Below, piece by piece: positions 32,701-45,500 of a stretch of 64,000 nt of DNA. The position numbers and the translations under genes are program-made. A model generated the notes under the pieces. It did not search any database. It saw only the letters and a program-made list of their open reading frames with translations, and was not told the origin of the DNA. Positions within the stretch are counted from its first letter, which is position 1. Each line of letters starts with the position of its first letter. The stretch is from contig NZ_JASHKQ010000004.1 of NCBI RefSeq assembly GCF_030056795.1, positions 186,001-250,000 of the forward strand. The letters are read 5' to 3'. This DNA comes from Rhodococcus sp. IEGM 1381. GTDB taxonomy: Bacteria > Actinomycetota > Actinomycetes > Mycobacteriales > Mycobacteriaceae.

Positions 32701-33570
32701 AGGCGACGATTTTCTCGTCGATTTCGTCGGCGTTGGTGGTGGGGGAGTCGGTCGATATCGGTTCTCCGACGATCGGTTTCGCGGAGGTGGTGTTGGATGC
32801 GCGGTTGAATCCGGTGCCCGTCGGTGTGGTGGGTGAGTTGTATCTGGCGGGTCCGGCGTTGGCTCGTGGGTATCACGCTCGGTTGGGTTTGACGGCGGAG
32901 CGGTTCGTGGCCAATCCGTTCGGTGGTGCGGGTTCGCGGATGTATCGCACCGGTGATGTGGTGCGGTGGAATGCTTCGGGTGCGTTGGAGTATGTGGGGC
33001 GTAGCGATTTTCAGGTGAAGGTGCGTGGTTTCCGGATCGAGTTGGGTGAGATCGATTCGGTGTTGGCTGCGGTGCCGGGTGTCGATTTCGTGGTCACCAT
33101 CGGGCGTGAATCTGCTGCCGGAGCGGAGCCTGCAGGAGCGACCGGAATAGCCCGCGCGACGGTGTTGGTGTCGTATGTGTTGCCGGTGGCGGGGACGGTT
33201 CTCGATGCGGTTGCGTTGCGGGAGCATGTGGGGTCGGTGTTGCCGGCGCATATGGTGCCGTCGGCGTTGGTGATGTTGGAGTCGATTCCTCTCACTCCGG
33301 CAGGCAAACTCGACCGAAACGCACTACCCGAACCGGAACTCGGATCGCAGAGTGTGTTCGAGGCGGCGCAGACGGAGTACGAAGCCGCTGTGGCAGCGGT
33401 CTTCTGCGATGTTCTCGAGGTGGATCGGGTCGGCGTGACCGACAGCTTCTTCGATCTCGGTGGTAATTCGCTGGTGGCAACGCGATTGATCGCGCGAGCC
33501 AATTCTGCCCTCGGAACCGATCTGAAAGTTCTGGACCTGTTCGAGGCATCGACGGTGCGGGCCCTGGCAG
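29715..33570 (+). other. NRPS module 1: starter C, C remnant, A1, T1
   Basis: C1 (residues about 18-450) resembles the EntF/DhbF-type first condensation domain ([16 protein letters not shown], intact HHVALDG), as used to accept an acyl or aryl cap. Residues about 455-687 look like the second half of an ordinary C domain: they start at the YW...L region, lack an HHxxxDG lobe and have a deletion where other modules read [25 protein letters not shown] sequence. A1 (about 689-1209) has pocket residues D A L F V G A I F (+K517), which I cannot assign. T1 is FFDLGGNS. Confidence 0.85.
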
Positions 33571-36500
33571 AACGTGCGGAGGCGAAGGGTGCCTCGTTGC
33601 ACCGCCGTCCGGCACTCGTGGCCGTCGACCGGCCCGAGTCCGTTCCGCTCTCTCTCGCACAGCAGCGAATGTGGTTCATCAACCAGTTCGATGTGGCGTC
33701 GCCCGCTTACAACATTCCACTCACCGTCCGTTTGACGGGTCGCCTGGACGTCACTGCGATGTCCGCGGCCATCGGCGACGTCCTGTCGCGGCACGAATCT
33801 CTCCGGACGGTGTTTCCCACGGTGGGCGATCTGCCGAACCAGGTCATCACCCCGGTCGTGGACGTCACCGGCCCCAACCTCCCACTCGACTTCGTCGAGG
33901 TCGACGCCGCGTCGGTAGAGGCACTCGTTCGTACTTCTGCAACAACGGGATTCGACGTCACGGTCGATCTCCCGTTCCGGGCGGTGCTGTATCGGACCGG
34001 CGGGGAAAGTTTCGTGCTCGCCATCGTGGTCCATCACATTGCTGCGGACGGTGCCTCGATGGCACCGCTGGCGCGCGACGTCATGGTTGCCTACGGTGCC
34101 CGGTCTGCGGGATCGGCTCCGATGTGGGACCCCTTGGCCGTGCAGTATGCGGACTTCGCCCTGTGGCAGCATGCCGTCCTCGGCAACGAGAACGACCCGA
34201 CATCCGTGGCATCGCGGCAGATCGAATTCTGGCAGTCGGCACTGGCAGATCTGCCCGATGTGTTGCCGATGCCGCTCGACCGACCACGGCCCATTCGGCA
34301 GTCGATGCGCGGCAGTGTCACCCCGTTCACCATTCCCGCCGATGTCGCCGCTCGATTGTCTTCGGTTGCGGCCGAACACGAGTCGACGCTGTTCATGGTG
34401 ATCCACTCCGCGCTTGCCTTGCTGCTCGCGCGGTTGAGCGGCACCCGCGACATCGCGATCGGAACCCCGATCGCCGGTCGAGGGGATGCAGCACTCGACG
34501 ATCTCGTCGGTATGTTCGTCGGCACGCTCGTGCTGCGGACACAGGTCGAGCCGCACGCGACTTTCGGCGAATTGTTGGCTGATACCCGACGTTCCGATCT
34601 CGCTGCCTTCGACAACACCGACATTCCGTTCGAGCGACTCGTCGATGTGCTCGATCCCGCGAGATCGACCGATCATTCACCGCTGTTCCAGGTTCTCCTC
34701 GAATTCCAGAACAACGCCTCGGCCACGCTGGAACTGCCCGATCTCACCGTCGAGTTCGAGGAAATCAGCACCGACACAGCGAAGTTCGATCTGCAACTCC
34801 GCGTCGATCAGAACCCCGCCGACGAGTCCGGTGCGTTGTCGGCTGCCTTCACCTACGCCACAGATCTGTTCGATCCGGACACCATCGATCGGTTCGTCGA
34901 CCGCTTCCTGCGCATCGTCTCCACCATCGGCACGTCGACGGACGTCCGAACCGGCGACATCGACATCCTCTCCGCCGCGGAACGGGAACTGGTTCTGTTC
35001 GAGTGGAACGACACCGCACGACTGATCGAATCGTCTTCGGTCCACCAGCAGATCCCGGCCGGGGATATCGGCGTCACACTGAGCAGCTTGTTCGACCGGC
35101 AGGTGCTCCGCAGTCCATATTCGACCGCGCTGGTGTTCGAGGACGAGCACATCACGTATCTCGAACTGGACGGGCGTGCCAATCAGCTCGCTCGGCACCT
35201 CATCTCGCTCGGCGTGACATCGGAATCCCACGTCGGCCTGGCAATGCGACGATCGATCGACCTGCTCGTGGGCATGTACGCCATCGTCAAGGCCGGTGGT
35301 GCGTATGTTCCGATCGACCCGGACCATCCGGTCGAACGGTCGTCCTACGTGCTGTCGAGTGCTCAACCGGTGTGCATTCTCACCACGAGCCGCGACTGGA
35401 TCAATATTCCGGTGGCAACTCCGGTTCTCGCCGTCGATCTGTTGGACGTCTCCGATCGCGACCACTCCTCGGTCACCGATGCCGACCGACTGGGCAGCCT
35501 GAGTGGCTCGAACACTGCCTACGTGATCTACACCTCCGGTTCCACCGGCCGGCCCAAGGGCGTGGCAGTCACGCACTCCGCCATAGTCAACCGCCTGCTG
35601 TGGATGCAACACGAGTATCGTCTCGAACCCGCCGACACCGTTCTGCAAAAGACGCCGGCCACCTTCGACGTCTCGGTGTGGGAATTCTTCTGGCCACTTC
35701 AGGTCGGTGCCAAGCTAGTGGTGGCAGAACCTGACGGCCACCGCGACCCCGCGTACCTCTCCCGCATCATCGCTGACGAGCACGTCACCACGGTGCACTT
35801 CGTACCGTCGATGCTCGCTGTGTTCGCTGCAGGTGCCCGGGCTGCAGAGTGTGCATCGTTGCGGCTCGTCTTCTGTAGTGGCGAGGCACTTCCGCCTGCC
35901 ACGGCCGCACAATTCGCCCAGTTCTCCCTTGCGGAGTTGCACAATCTCTACGGTCCGACCGAAGCCGCAGTCGACGTCAGCTACTACCATGTCACCGGAC
36001 GGGACCCGGTCTCCATTCCCATCGGTGCACCGGTGTGGAACACCCGGTTGTACGTTCTCGACGCCTCGTTGCGTTTGGCACCCATCGGTGCACCCGGCGA
36101 GCTGTATCTCGCTGGTGTCCAACTCGCGCGAGGTTATGTCGGCCGAGGCGATCTGACGGCAGATCGCTTCGTCGCCGACCCCTTCGGAGAACCGGGTGAG
36201 CGGCTCTACCGCACAGGCGATCTGGTTCGCTGGCGCGCAGACGGTGAACTCGAGTACATCGGCCGTACCGATTTCCAGGTCAAGTTGCGCGGCCTGCGCA
36301 TCGAGCTGCCCGAGATCGAAGCCGTACTCTTGCGGTCCGAGTCGGTCGCCCAAGCGATCGCACTGGTGCACAAAGACCCCAACACCGGTGAGACGCTGGT
36401 TGCGTACGTGGTGGGCGCGCACGGTGCTGCCGTCGACCCCACCGATCTGACGGCCGAGGCCGCGCGACGGCTTCCGGCCTACATGGTGCCCTCGCACGTG

Positions 36501-39500
36501 GTGGTACTCGATTCGCTGCCGGTCAACGCCAGTGGAAAACTCGATCGAAAAGCGCTGCCTGCACCCGAGTTCACCGTCGCCGCTTCGGAATTCGTCGGTC
36601 CGGAGAATCCCGTCGAAGAGATCGTGGCCGGCATCTTCGCTGACCTGCTCGGCATTTCTCAGGTGGGCGTCACGTCGAGCTTCTTCGAGATCGGTGGCAA
36701 CTCGCTGATCGCGATGCGATTGGTAGCGCGGGTCAATGCCGCACTCGGAAGTAATATCGGTATCCGCGATCTGTTCGACGCGCCCACCGTGCGCGCATTG
36801 TCCGCGGGCATCGACATCCGCGAACACGACGCCGAAGCAGCTCCGCGACTGGTTCCGCAGGAGCGCCCCGACGTCGTACCGCTGTCGCTGGCGCAGCAAC
36901 GAATGTGGTTCATCAATCAGTACGACACCGAGTCGGCTGCCTACAACGTCGCCTTCGCCATGCGGCTGAGCGGCGCACTCGACGTCGACGCGATGCGATC
37001 GGCCATCGGCGATGTGCTGACCCGGCACGAGTCACTTCGCACGATGTTCCCGCTGTCCGACGACGGCCCTGTGCAGTCCATTCTCGACGTGGCGTCGGCA
37101 CTGCCGGACTTGACTCCGATCCCCGCGGACGACGAGCGGCATGTGCACGAACTGATCGGCGATGTCGCCGGCTCGGGCTTCGACGTGGTGGCGGACGTTC
37201 CGTTGCGCGTCCGATTGATCCGGGAGAGCGACAACGAGCACGTACTCGTCATGGTCGTGCACCACATCTCCTCCGACGGCTTCTCCACCGCCCCGCTGGC
37301 CCGCGATCTGATGGTGGCGTACAGCGCCCGTGCCGCAGGGCATGCGCCGAGCCAGGACCCGTTGCCGGTGCAGTATGCCGATTACGCTCTGTGGCAGCGT
37401 CGATACCTCGGCACCGAGTCCGATCCCGAGTCGCTGATGGCACAGCAATCGACCTACTGGGTCGACACACTGTCCGGCAGCCCCGAGGTTCTGCCCCTGC
37501 CAACCGATCGCCCTCGCCCGGCGGTGGCGTCTCTTTCCGGCGACTCGGTATCGTTCGAGATCGACGCTGCCATCCATGCTCGGCTCGCAACTGTTGCTGC
37601 CGAACACAATTCGAGTTCGTTCATGATCGTGCACGCCGCATTGGCCGTCCTTCTCGCTCGACTGTCCGGCACCGAGGACATCTCGGTGGGCACGCCGATC
37701 TCGGGTCGAGGGGATGCCGCGCTCGACGAGCTCGTCGGCATGTTCGTCAACACGCTGGTGCTACGGACTCAGGTGCCGGGCTCCACGCGTTTCGAGGATC
37801 TTCTCTCGGACGTTCGTGCCACCGACCTTGCGGCGTTCACACACTCGGACATCCCGTTCGAGCGTGTGGTCGATGCGGTCGATCCCGCGAGATCGACCGC
37901 CCATGCACCGTTGTTCCAGGTGATGCTCGAGTTCCAGCACACCGACCGACCGACGGTGACGTTGCCCGGATTGTCGATCGAGGGCATCGAACTGCCCAAC
38001 GACATCTCCAATTTCGACCTTCAGTTGACGGTCTCGGAAGAATTCGACAAGTTCGGGGTACCGGTCGGCATCGGCGCCGGTTTCCGTTACGCCACAGAAC
38101 TGTTCGATGCCGATACGGTCCGGGTCCTTGCCGAGCGCCTCGCGCGAATCCTCGATGTCGTGACGACAGACCCGTCCGTCCGGATCGGCGATATCGAGAT
38201 TCTGTCCGACGACGAATACGCCTCCCTGGCTCCGGTTCGTGGTCCGCGGTCTGTGGTGGGTGTGGTGTTGCCGGAGTTGTTGGCTGGTGCGGTCGGTGTT
38301 GCTGGTGTCGGTGGTGTTGCGGTGGTGTCGGGTTCGCGGGTGCTTTCGTATGGTGAGTTGGATGCGGCGTCGTCGCGGTTGGCGCGGATGTTGATGTCGT
38401 GTGGTGTGGGTCCGGGGTCGTTCGTGGCGTTGGCGTTGTCGCGGTCGGTGGAGTCTGTGGTGGCGGTGTGGGCGGTGGCGAAGGCCGGTGGTGCGTTCTT
38501 GCCGGTGGATCCGAATTATCCGGTGGATCGGATCGAGCACATGTTGGTCGATTCGGGTGCTGTGGTGGGTGTGACGTTGGGTGCCCATGTGGGTGCGGTG
38601 TCGGGTGTGGGTGGGGTCTCGTGGGTGGTGCTCGATGATCCGGATGTGGTGGCGGATCTGGCGTTTCGGTCGGCTGCTCCGGTGTTGGATGCCGAGCGTT
38701 CGGGTGTGTTGCGTCTCGATGATGCGGCGTATCTGATTTATACGTCGGGGTCGACCGGTGTGCCCAAGGGTGTGGTGGTCACTCATCGTGGTGTGGGGAA
38801 CTTGGCTGCGGAGGAGCGGGTTCGGTTCGGTGTGGGTCCCTCGTCTCGGGTGTTGGCGTTTGCGTCGCCGAGTTTCGATGCGTCGATTCTCGAGTTCGTG
38901 TTGGCGTTTTCGGGTGGGGCGACGATGGTGATTGCTCCGCCGTTGGTGTTCGGTGGGGTGGAGTTGGCGTCGTTGCTCGCCGAGGAGCGGGTCTCGCATG
39001 CGTTCGTCACGCCTGCGGCGTTGGCGTCGGTGGATCCGGTGGGGTTGGATTCGGTTCAGGTTGTGGTCACCGGTGGTGATGTGTGTGCGCCGGAGTTGGT
39101 GGCGCGGTGGGCGCCGGGTCGGCGGATGTTCAATGCGTACGGTCCGACGGAGGCGACGATTTTCTCGTCGATTTCGTCGGCGTTGGTGGTGGGGGAGTCG
39201 GTCGATATCGGTTCTCCGACGATCGGTTTCGCGGAGGTGGTGTTGGATGCGCGGTTGAATCCGGTGCCCGTCGGTGTGGTGGGTGAGTTGTATCTGGCGG
39301 GTCCGGCGTTGGCTCGTGGGTATCACGCTCGGTTGGGTTTGACGGCGGAGCGGTTCGTGGCCAATCCGTTCGGTGGTGCGGGTTCGCGGATGTATCGCAC
39401 CGGTGATGTGGTGCGGTGGAATGCTTCGGGTGCGTTGGAGTATGTGGGGCGTAGCGATTTTCAGGTGAAGGTGCGTGGTTTCCGGATCGAGTTGGGTGAG

Positions 39501-42500
39501 ATCGATTCGGTGTTGGCTGCGGTGCCGGGTGTCGATTTCGTGGTCACCATCGGGCGTGAATCTGCTGCCGGAGCGGAGCCTGCAGGAGCGACCGGAATAG
39601 CCCGCGCGACGGTGTTGGTGTCGTATGTGTTGCCGGTGGCGGGGACGGTTCTCGATGCGGTTGCGTTGCGGGAGCATGTGGGGTCGGTGTTGCCGGCGCA
39701 TATGGTGCCGTCGGCGTTGGTGATGTTGGAGTCGATTCCTCTCACTCCGGCAGGCAAACTCGACCGAAACGCACTACCCGAACCGGACTGGTCCGCTCAG
39801 GTCACCACGGGCGGCCGCGATGCCGAGAATGCGGTCGAGAAGACGCTGGCCGGATTGTTCGCCGAGGTCCTGCGGCTGGACCGCGTCGGCGTCGACGATT
39901 CGTTCTTCGCGCTCGGCGGCGACAGCATCATGTCCATTCAGTTGGTCTCGCGCGCCAAGGCTGCCGGTCTTGCTCTTTCGCCGCGAGATGTCTTCGAGCA
40001 CAAAACAGTTGCTGCACTGGCCGAGGTTGTCGCAGCCGGTGACGGGATTGCTGCGATCGTGCTGGAAGAACTGCCGGGAGGCGGTGTCGGCGACGTACCG
40101 CTGACCCCGATCGTGGCATGGATGCTCGATCGCACAGCAGTGCTCGACAAGCACACCCAGACCGCTGTGCTGACGCTTCCGGCGGACATCGAACTCGACG
40201 TCCTCGAAGCCACTGTCCAGACGGTTCTCGATCACCACGACATGCTTCGCGGTGTACTCCATCGTGGTGAGCACCCCGCGATGGAGGTTCTTCCCGTCGG
40301 ATCGGTGTCGGCGCAGTCGGTTGTCCACCGAGTCTCGTCGACGACCGTTCACGGGCCGGAGTTCTCGGAGCAGGCCAAAACGGAGGCAGCGGCAGCAGTA
40401 GCACGCTTGGCACCCGATTCCGGTGTCATGATCCAGATGGTGTGGTTCGACGCAGGCACCGAGGGAAGCCGTCTGCTCGTTGTCGCCCATCACCTGGTGA
40501 TCGATGGTGTGTCATGGCGAATTCTCGTTCCGGATCTCGCATCGGCATGGGCGCAGATCATCGGCGGGAACACTCCGGAACTGGCACCGGTCGGCACCTC
40601 GATGCGCCGTTGGTCGCATGGCTTGCGTGAGGTCACCGCAACCCGCGCAGACGAGCTGGAGATCTGGCGATCTGTTGTGGCACAACCCGATCCGCTCATC
40701 GGATCTCGTGCACTCGATCGAGAGATCGACGTGTACCGGACCGTGGACAGGATCGAGACGACTCTGTCGACCGACGTCACCGAGGGACTGCTGACCGCAC
40801 TGCCAGACGCGTTCCACGGCAGCGTCAACGACGGTCTTCTCGCCGCTCTGGCCCTTGCCACCGCCGTCTGGCGACGAGGTCGCGGCGTGGTCGTCGACGA
40901 CGCTCTCATCTCCCTCGAGGGTCACGGCCGTGAGGACCACGTCGTACCCGGCGCTGATCTCGGCCGCACCGTCGGTTGGTTCACCACGATCTACCCGCTC
41001 AGATTGACCCTCGACGGTATCGATCTGGACGACGCTCTCGCCGGCGGTGCCGATGCAGCACGCCTGATCAAGTCGGTCAAGGAGCAGTTGCTGGCCGTCC
41101 CCGATCACGGCATCGGCTACGGCATGCTGCGATACCTGGACGAGAACGGTGCCGCTGCTCTTCGCGACTTCCCGGCTCCCCAGATCAGTTTCAACTACCT
41201 TGGGCGTTACAGCACCGACATTCCGGACGAGCTTCGCGGGCACGGCTGGTTGCCGGTCGACGATTCCGGAGTCGGTGATTCGCAGGACGAGGATCTACCC
41301 GTCGCCGCGGTGCTCGACATCAACGCTGTCACCACGGCGACACCGACCGGCCCGCGACTGGAAGCATCGTTCGCGTTCCCCACCGGCGTGCTCGACGCGG
41401 CCGAGGTCGCCGAGCTGGTCGAACTGTGGCGTCAGGCACTCACCGCGCTGACTCGGCTTGCTCAGCGGCCCGGGGCAGGCGGTTTCACTCCGTCCGATCT
41501 CGACCTGGTTCGGCTCGATCAGAGCTCCATCGACGACCTCGAACGCGTCTATCCGACACTGGACGACATCTGGTCGATGACGCCTCTGCAGGCCGGTCTG
41601 CTGTTCCACGCCGAGCTGTCGGATCAGTCCGTCGATGCCTACATCGTCCAACTCGTGTTGGAACTGCGCGGAGACGTCGACGAAGCTCGCTTCCGACGGT
41701 CCGCTCAGGCGCTGCTGCGTAGACACGCCAACCTGCGTACCGCCTTCGTGCACAACACCGACGGCGAGTCGATCCAGATCGTGCATCACGATGTGGACGT
41801 GCCGTGGTCCTCGGTCGACCTGACCGGTCTGGACGTCGACGATCGGGCCGCCGAACTCGAACGCATCGAACACGAGGACCGAGCCACCCGTTTCAACATG
41901 GCTCAGGCTCCGCTGTTGCGCTTCATGCTGATCACGATGGCTCCGGGCGAGTGGCGTCTGGTGATGACCAACCATCACATTCTGCTCGACGGTTGGTCGA
42001 CGCCGCTGCTGCTCAAGGACCTCTTGACTCTGTACGTGGTCGACGGCGACGAGACCGTGCTCCCTCGCGTCCCCGCCTACCGCGACTACCTGTCGTGGCT
42101 CGCAAAACGTGACCGTTCGTCGGCAACTGCGGCGTGGACCGACGCGCTCGCCGGACTGTCCGAGCCCACACTGTTGACTCCGGTCGAAAGTCGGCGCCAG
42201 GAGTCGACGTTGGCCGGCCGCGCGCTGATCTCGTTGGACACCGCACAGACCGACCGCCTGCGAGCCGTCGCCCGTGCACGCGGCGTGACGATGAACTCCA
42301 TGGTGCAGGCGTCGTGGGCCATGGTCCTCGGCACCTTGACCGGACGCTCCGACGTGGTGTTCGGTGCGACCGTGTCCGGACGACCACCTGAGGTGTCCGA
42401 TATCGAGTCGATGGTCGGCTTGTTCATCAACACCCTGCCGGTCAGAATCGTGCTCGATCCGTCCAAGACACTCGGTGAATACCTCGATCGGGTGCAGGCC

Positions 42501-45500
42501 GAACAGGCTGCGCTGCTCGATCACCACTACCTCGGCCTGACCGACATCCAGCGGGCCGTGGGACCGGCCGTCGCCTTCGACACCCTGACGGTGTTCGAGT
42601 CCTACCCGATGGACCGTGCGGGCCTGTCGGCCGAGACCGACCTCGCCGGCATGCATGTCCACGACGTCCACGACGGCAGCGACACGGCGCAGTATCCACT
42701 GACTCTGGTCGCCATGGTCGACGACCGCCTGCACATCGAGGCCAAATATCTGCCAGAACTGTTCGAGGACAGCGTCGTTCGAGCGACGATCGACAGAATC
42801 GTCCGGGTACTCGAGGTCATTTCCACCGACACCGATCGGCGGGTCGGATCGCTGACACTGCTGTCCGACGACGAACTGGCTCGACTGGCCCCGGTTCACG
42901 GCCCGGCGTCGTCGAGTGTTCGTCTGCTCCCCGAGATCTTCACCGATGCTGCGGCCACGAACACCGACGGTATCGCTCTGTGGAGCGGGGACGGCAGCCT
43001 CGACTACGCCGAGCTCGACGCGCGGTCCTCCGCTCTTGCCCGCGCGCTCATCGCCCGCGGCGCTGGACCGGAAAGTGTTGTCGCACTGGCTCTACCACGC
43101 TCCATCGATTCGGTTCTGGGCATCTGGGCGGTCGCCAAGACGGGCGCGGCATTCCTGCCGATCGATCCGAGCTACCCCCGCGATCGCGTCGAGCACATGT
43201 TGGTCGACTCGGGCGCCTCCATCGGCCTCACACTCGCCACGCACGTCTCCGCGGTCGACGGTCTCGGCTCGGCCCGGTGGACCGTCCTCGATCAGGACGA
43301 GACACGCACCGAGCTTGCCGATCTCTCGACCACCCCGCTGCGCGACGAAGAGCGAACGCGTCCGATACACGTCGATCAGGTTGCCTACTTGATCTACACG
43401 TCGGGCTCGACCGGTGTGCCCAAGGGCGTCACCGTCACCCATCGCGGTCTTGCGAATCTGGCAGAGGAAGAGCGAAGCCGTTTCGAGGTAACTCCCGATG
43501 CTCGAGTTCTGGCTTTTGCTTCGCCGAGCTTCGATGCCTCCATCCTCGAACTGGTCATGGTCTTCTCCGGCGCTGCGACAATGGTCATCGCACCGACCTC
43601 GGTCTACGGCGGCACCGAGCTGGCCGCACTGCTCGCCGAGCAGAACGTGACGCACGCGTTCGTCACGCCTGCCGCACTGGCATCGGTGGACCCCGAAGGC
43701 CTCACCGAGCTGCGCGTCGTCGCCACCGGTGGCGACGTCTGTCCGCCGGAGCTGGTGGCTCGCTGGGCACCGGGTCGCCTGATGTTCAATGCGTACGGTC
43801 CCACCGAAGCGACGATCTTCTCGTCGATCAGCGACCCGCTACGCGTCGATTCCTCTATCGACATCGGTTCGCCGACAATCGGTTTCAGCGAGGTCGTACT
43901 CGACGCGCGGTTGCATCCCGTTCCGGTCGGAGTTGCGGGAGAGCTGTATCTCGCCGGACCCGCGCTCGCCCGGGGCTACCATTCCCGATTCGGTCTGACT
44001 GCAGACCGATTCGTTGCAAATCCCTTCGCCGAGCCGGGTGCGCGGATGTACCGCACCGGAGATGTCGTGCGGTGGACCGAATCCGGGACACTCGAGTACG
44101 TCGGGCGTAGCGACTTCCAGGTCAAGGTGCGCGGGTTCCGTATCGAACTGGGCGAGATCGACGCTGTTCTGACCGACGATCCGACGGTCGAATTCGCGAC
44201 TACGGTCGGGGTCGACGGTCCGACGGGCAACACGATTCTGGTCGCCTACGTTCTCCCGCGGCCGGGTCGAGAGATCGACGCGACCGCTTTGCGGACCCAT
44301 GTTTCGAGTTCGCTTCCCACGCACATGATCCCGACGGCCTTCGTCGTGCTGGAGTCGATTCCGTTGACTCCAGCCGGCAAACTGGATCGAAAGGCCCTGC
44401 CTGCTCCCGATCTCCATCTCGGAAGCGATTCACGCGCCCCCCGTACCGAGACGGAGCGGATCATCGCCGACATATTCGGCGAGGTGCTCGGAATCGACGC
44501 AGTCGGTATCGATTCGAGCTTCTTCGATCTGGGCGGCGACTCCCTCAGTGCCACCAGACTCACCGCACGAGTCAACACCGCCCTCGACACTACGATCAGT
44601 GTGCGCGCTCTGTTCGAGGCTCCCACTGTCGAGTCGCTCGCAGAGCGCGTGGACAGCAACCCGCTCGGTACAGTTCGACGCCCCTCGCTCGTGGCGAAGC
44701 CGCGGCCGAGTTCGATTCCTTTGTCCCTGGCTCAGCAACGAATGTGGTTCATCAACCAGTTCGACGTGACTTCGGCGGCGTACAACATTCCGCTGGCGGT
44801 TCGTCTGACCGGTCGTCTCGATATCGCCGCGATGAGCGCGGCCGTCGGCGACGTTCTGGAACGACACGAATCTCTACGTACGGTGTTCCCGACACAGGGC
44901 GAGCGACCCGAGCAGAAGATTCTCGATGTACAGACTGCATCGACGGCACTCGACGTTGTCGATCTCGACGCCGGCGAGGTCGTGGCGGCCGTTTCGGCCG
45001 CTGCGGCACAGGGATTCGACGTCTCGACCGAGCTGCCCTTCCGCGCGGTTCTCTACCGCTTGGCACCGGACGAGTTCGTGCTCTCGATCGTCGTGCATCA
45101 CATCGCCGCCGACGGAGCGTCCATGGCACCACTGGCGCGAGACGTCATGGTGGCGTACGGAGCCCGCGCCGCTGCCACTGCCCCGATGTGGGCACCGCTC
45201 GAAGTTCAGTACGCCGACTTCGCGATATGGCAGCGCGATGTTCTCGGTGACGAGTCCGATCCGTCGTCACTCGCCGCACAGCAGCTGGACTTCTGGAAAA
45301 CCGCCCTGGCGGACCTGCCCGAGGTTCTCCCGCTGCCGTTGGATCGTCCTCGCCCGGCCCGTCAGTCGTTGCGCGGCAACAGCGTTCGCTTCGAGATCGA
45401 CCGCGAGACACATGCATCACTGGTCGACGTCGCGCGTGCCAACGAGGCAACCGTCTTCATGGCCGTACACGCGGCATGGTCGGTCCTGATGGCGCGATTG

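Noticed and set aside
31311..33251. 646-codon minus-strand frame opposite A1, and its twin at 37761-39701
   Set aside because: They are antisense shadows of the GT-rich A domains: the codon bias removes stops on the other strand. The translation is Arg/His-rich low-complexity with no family features.
31776..39787. Assembly duplication artefact as explanation of the A-domain repeat
   Set aside because: The two copies have distinct, in-frame C and T/E flanks and fill the A position of each module, which an artefact would be unlikely to do; still worth long-read confirmation.
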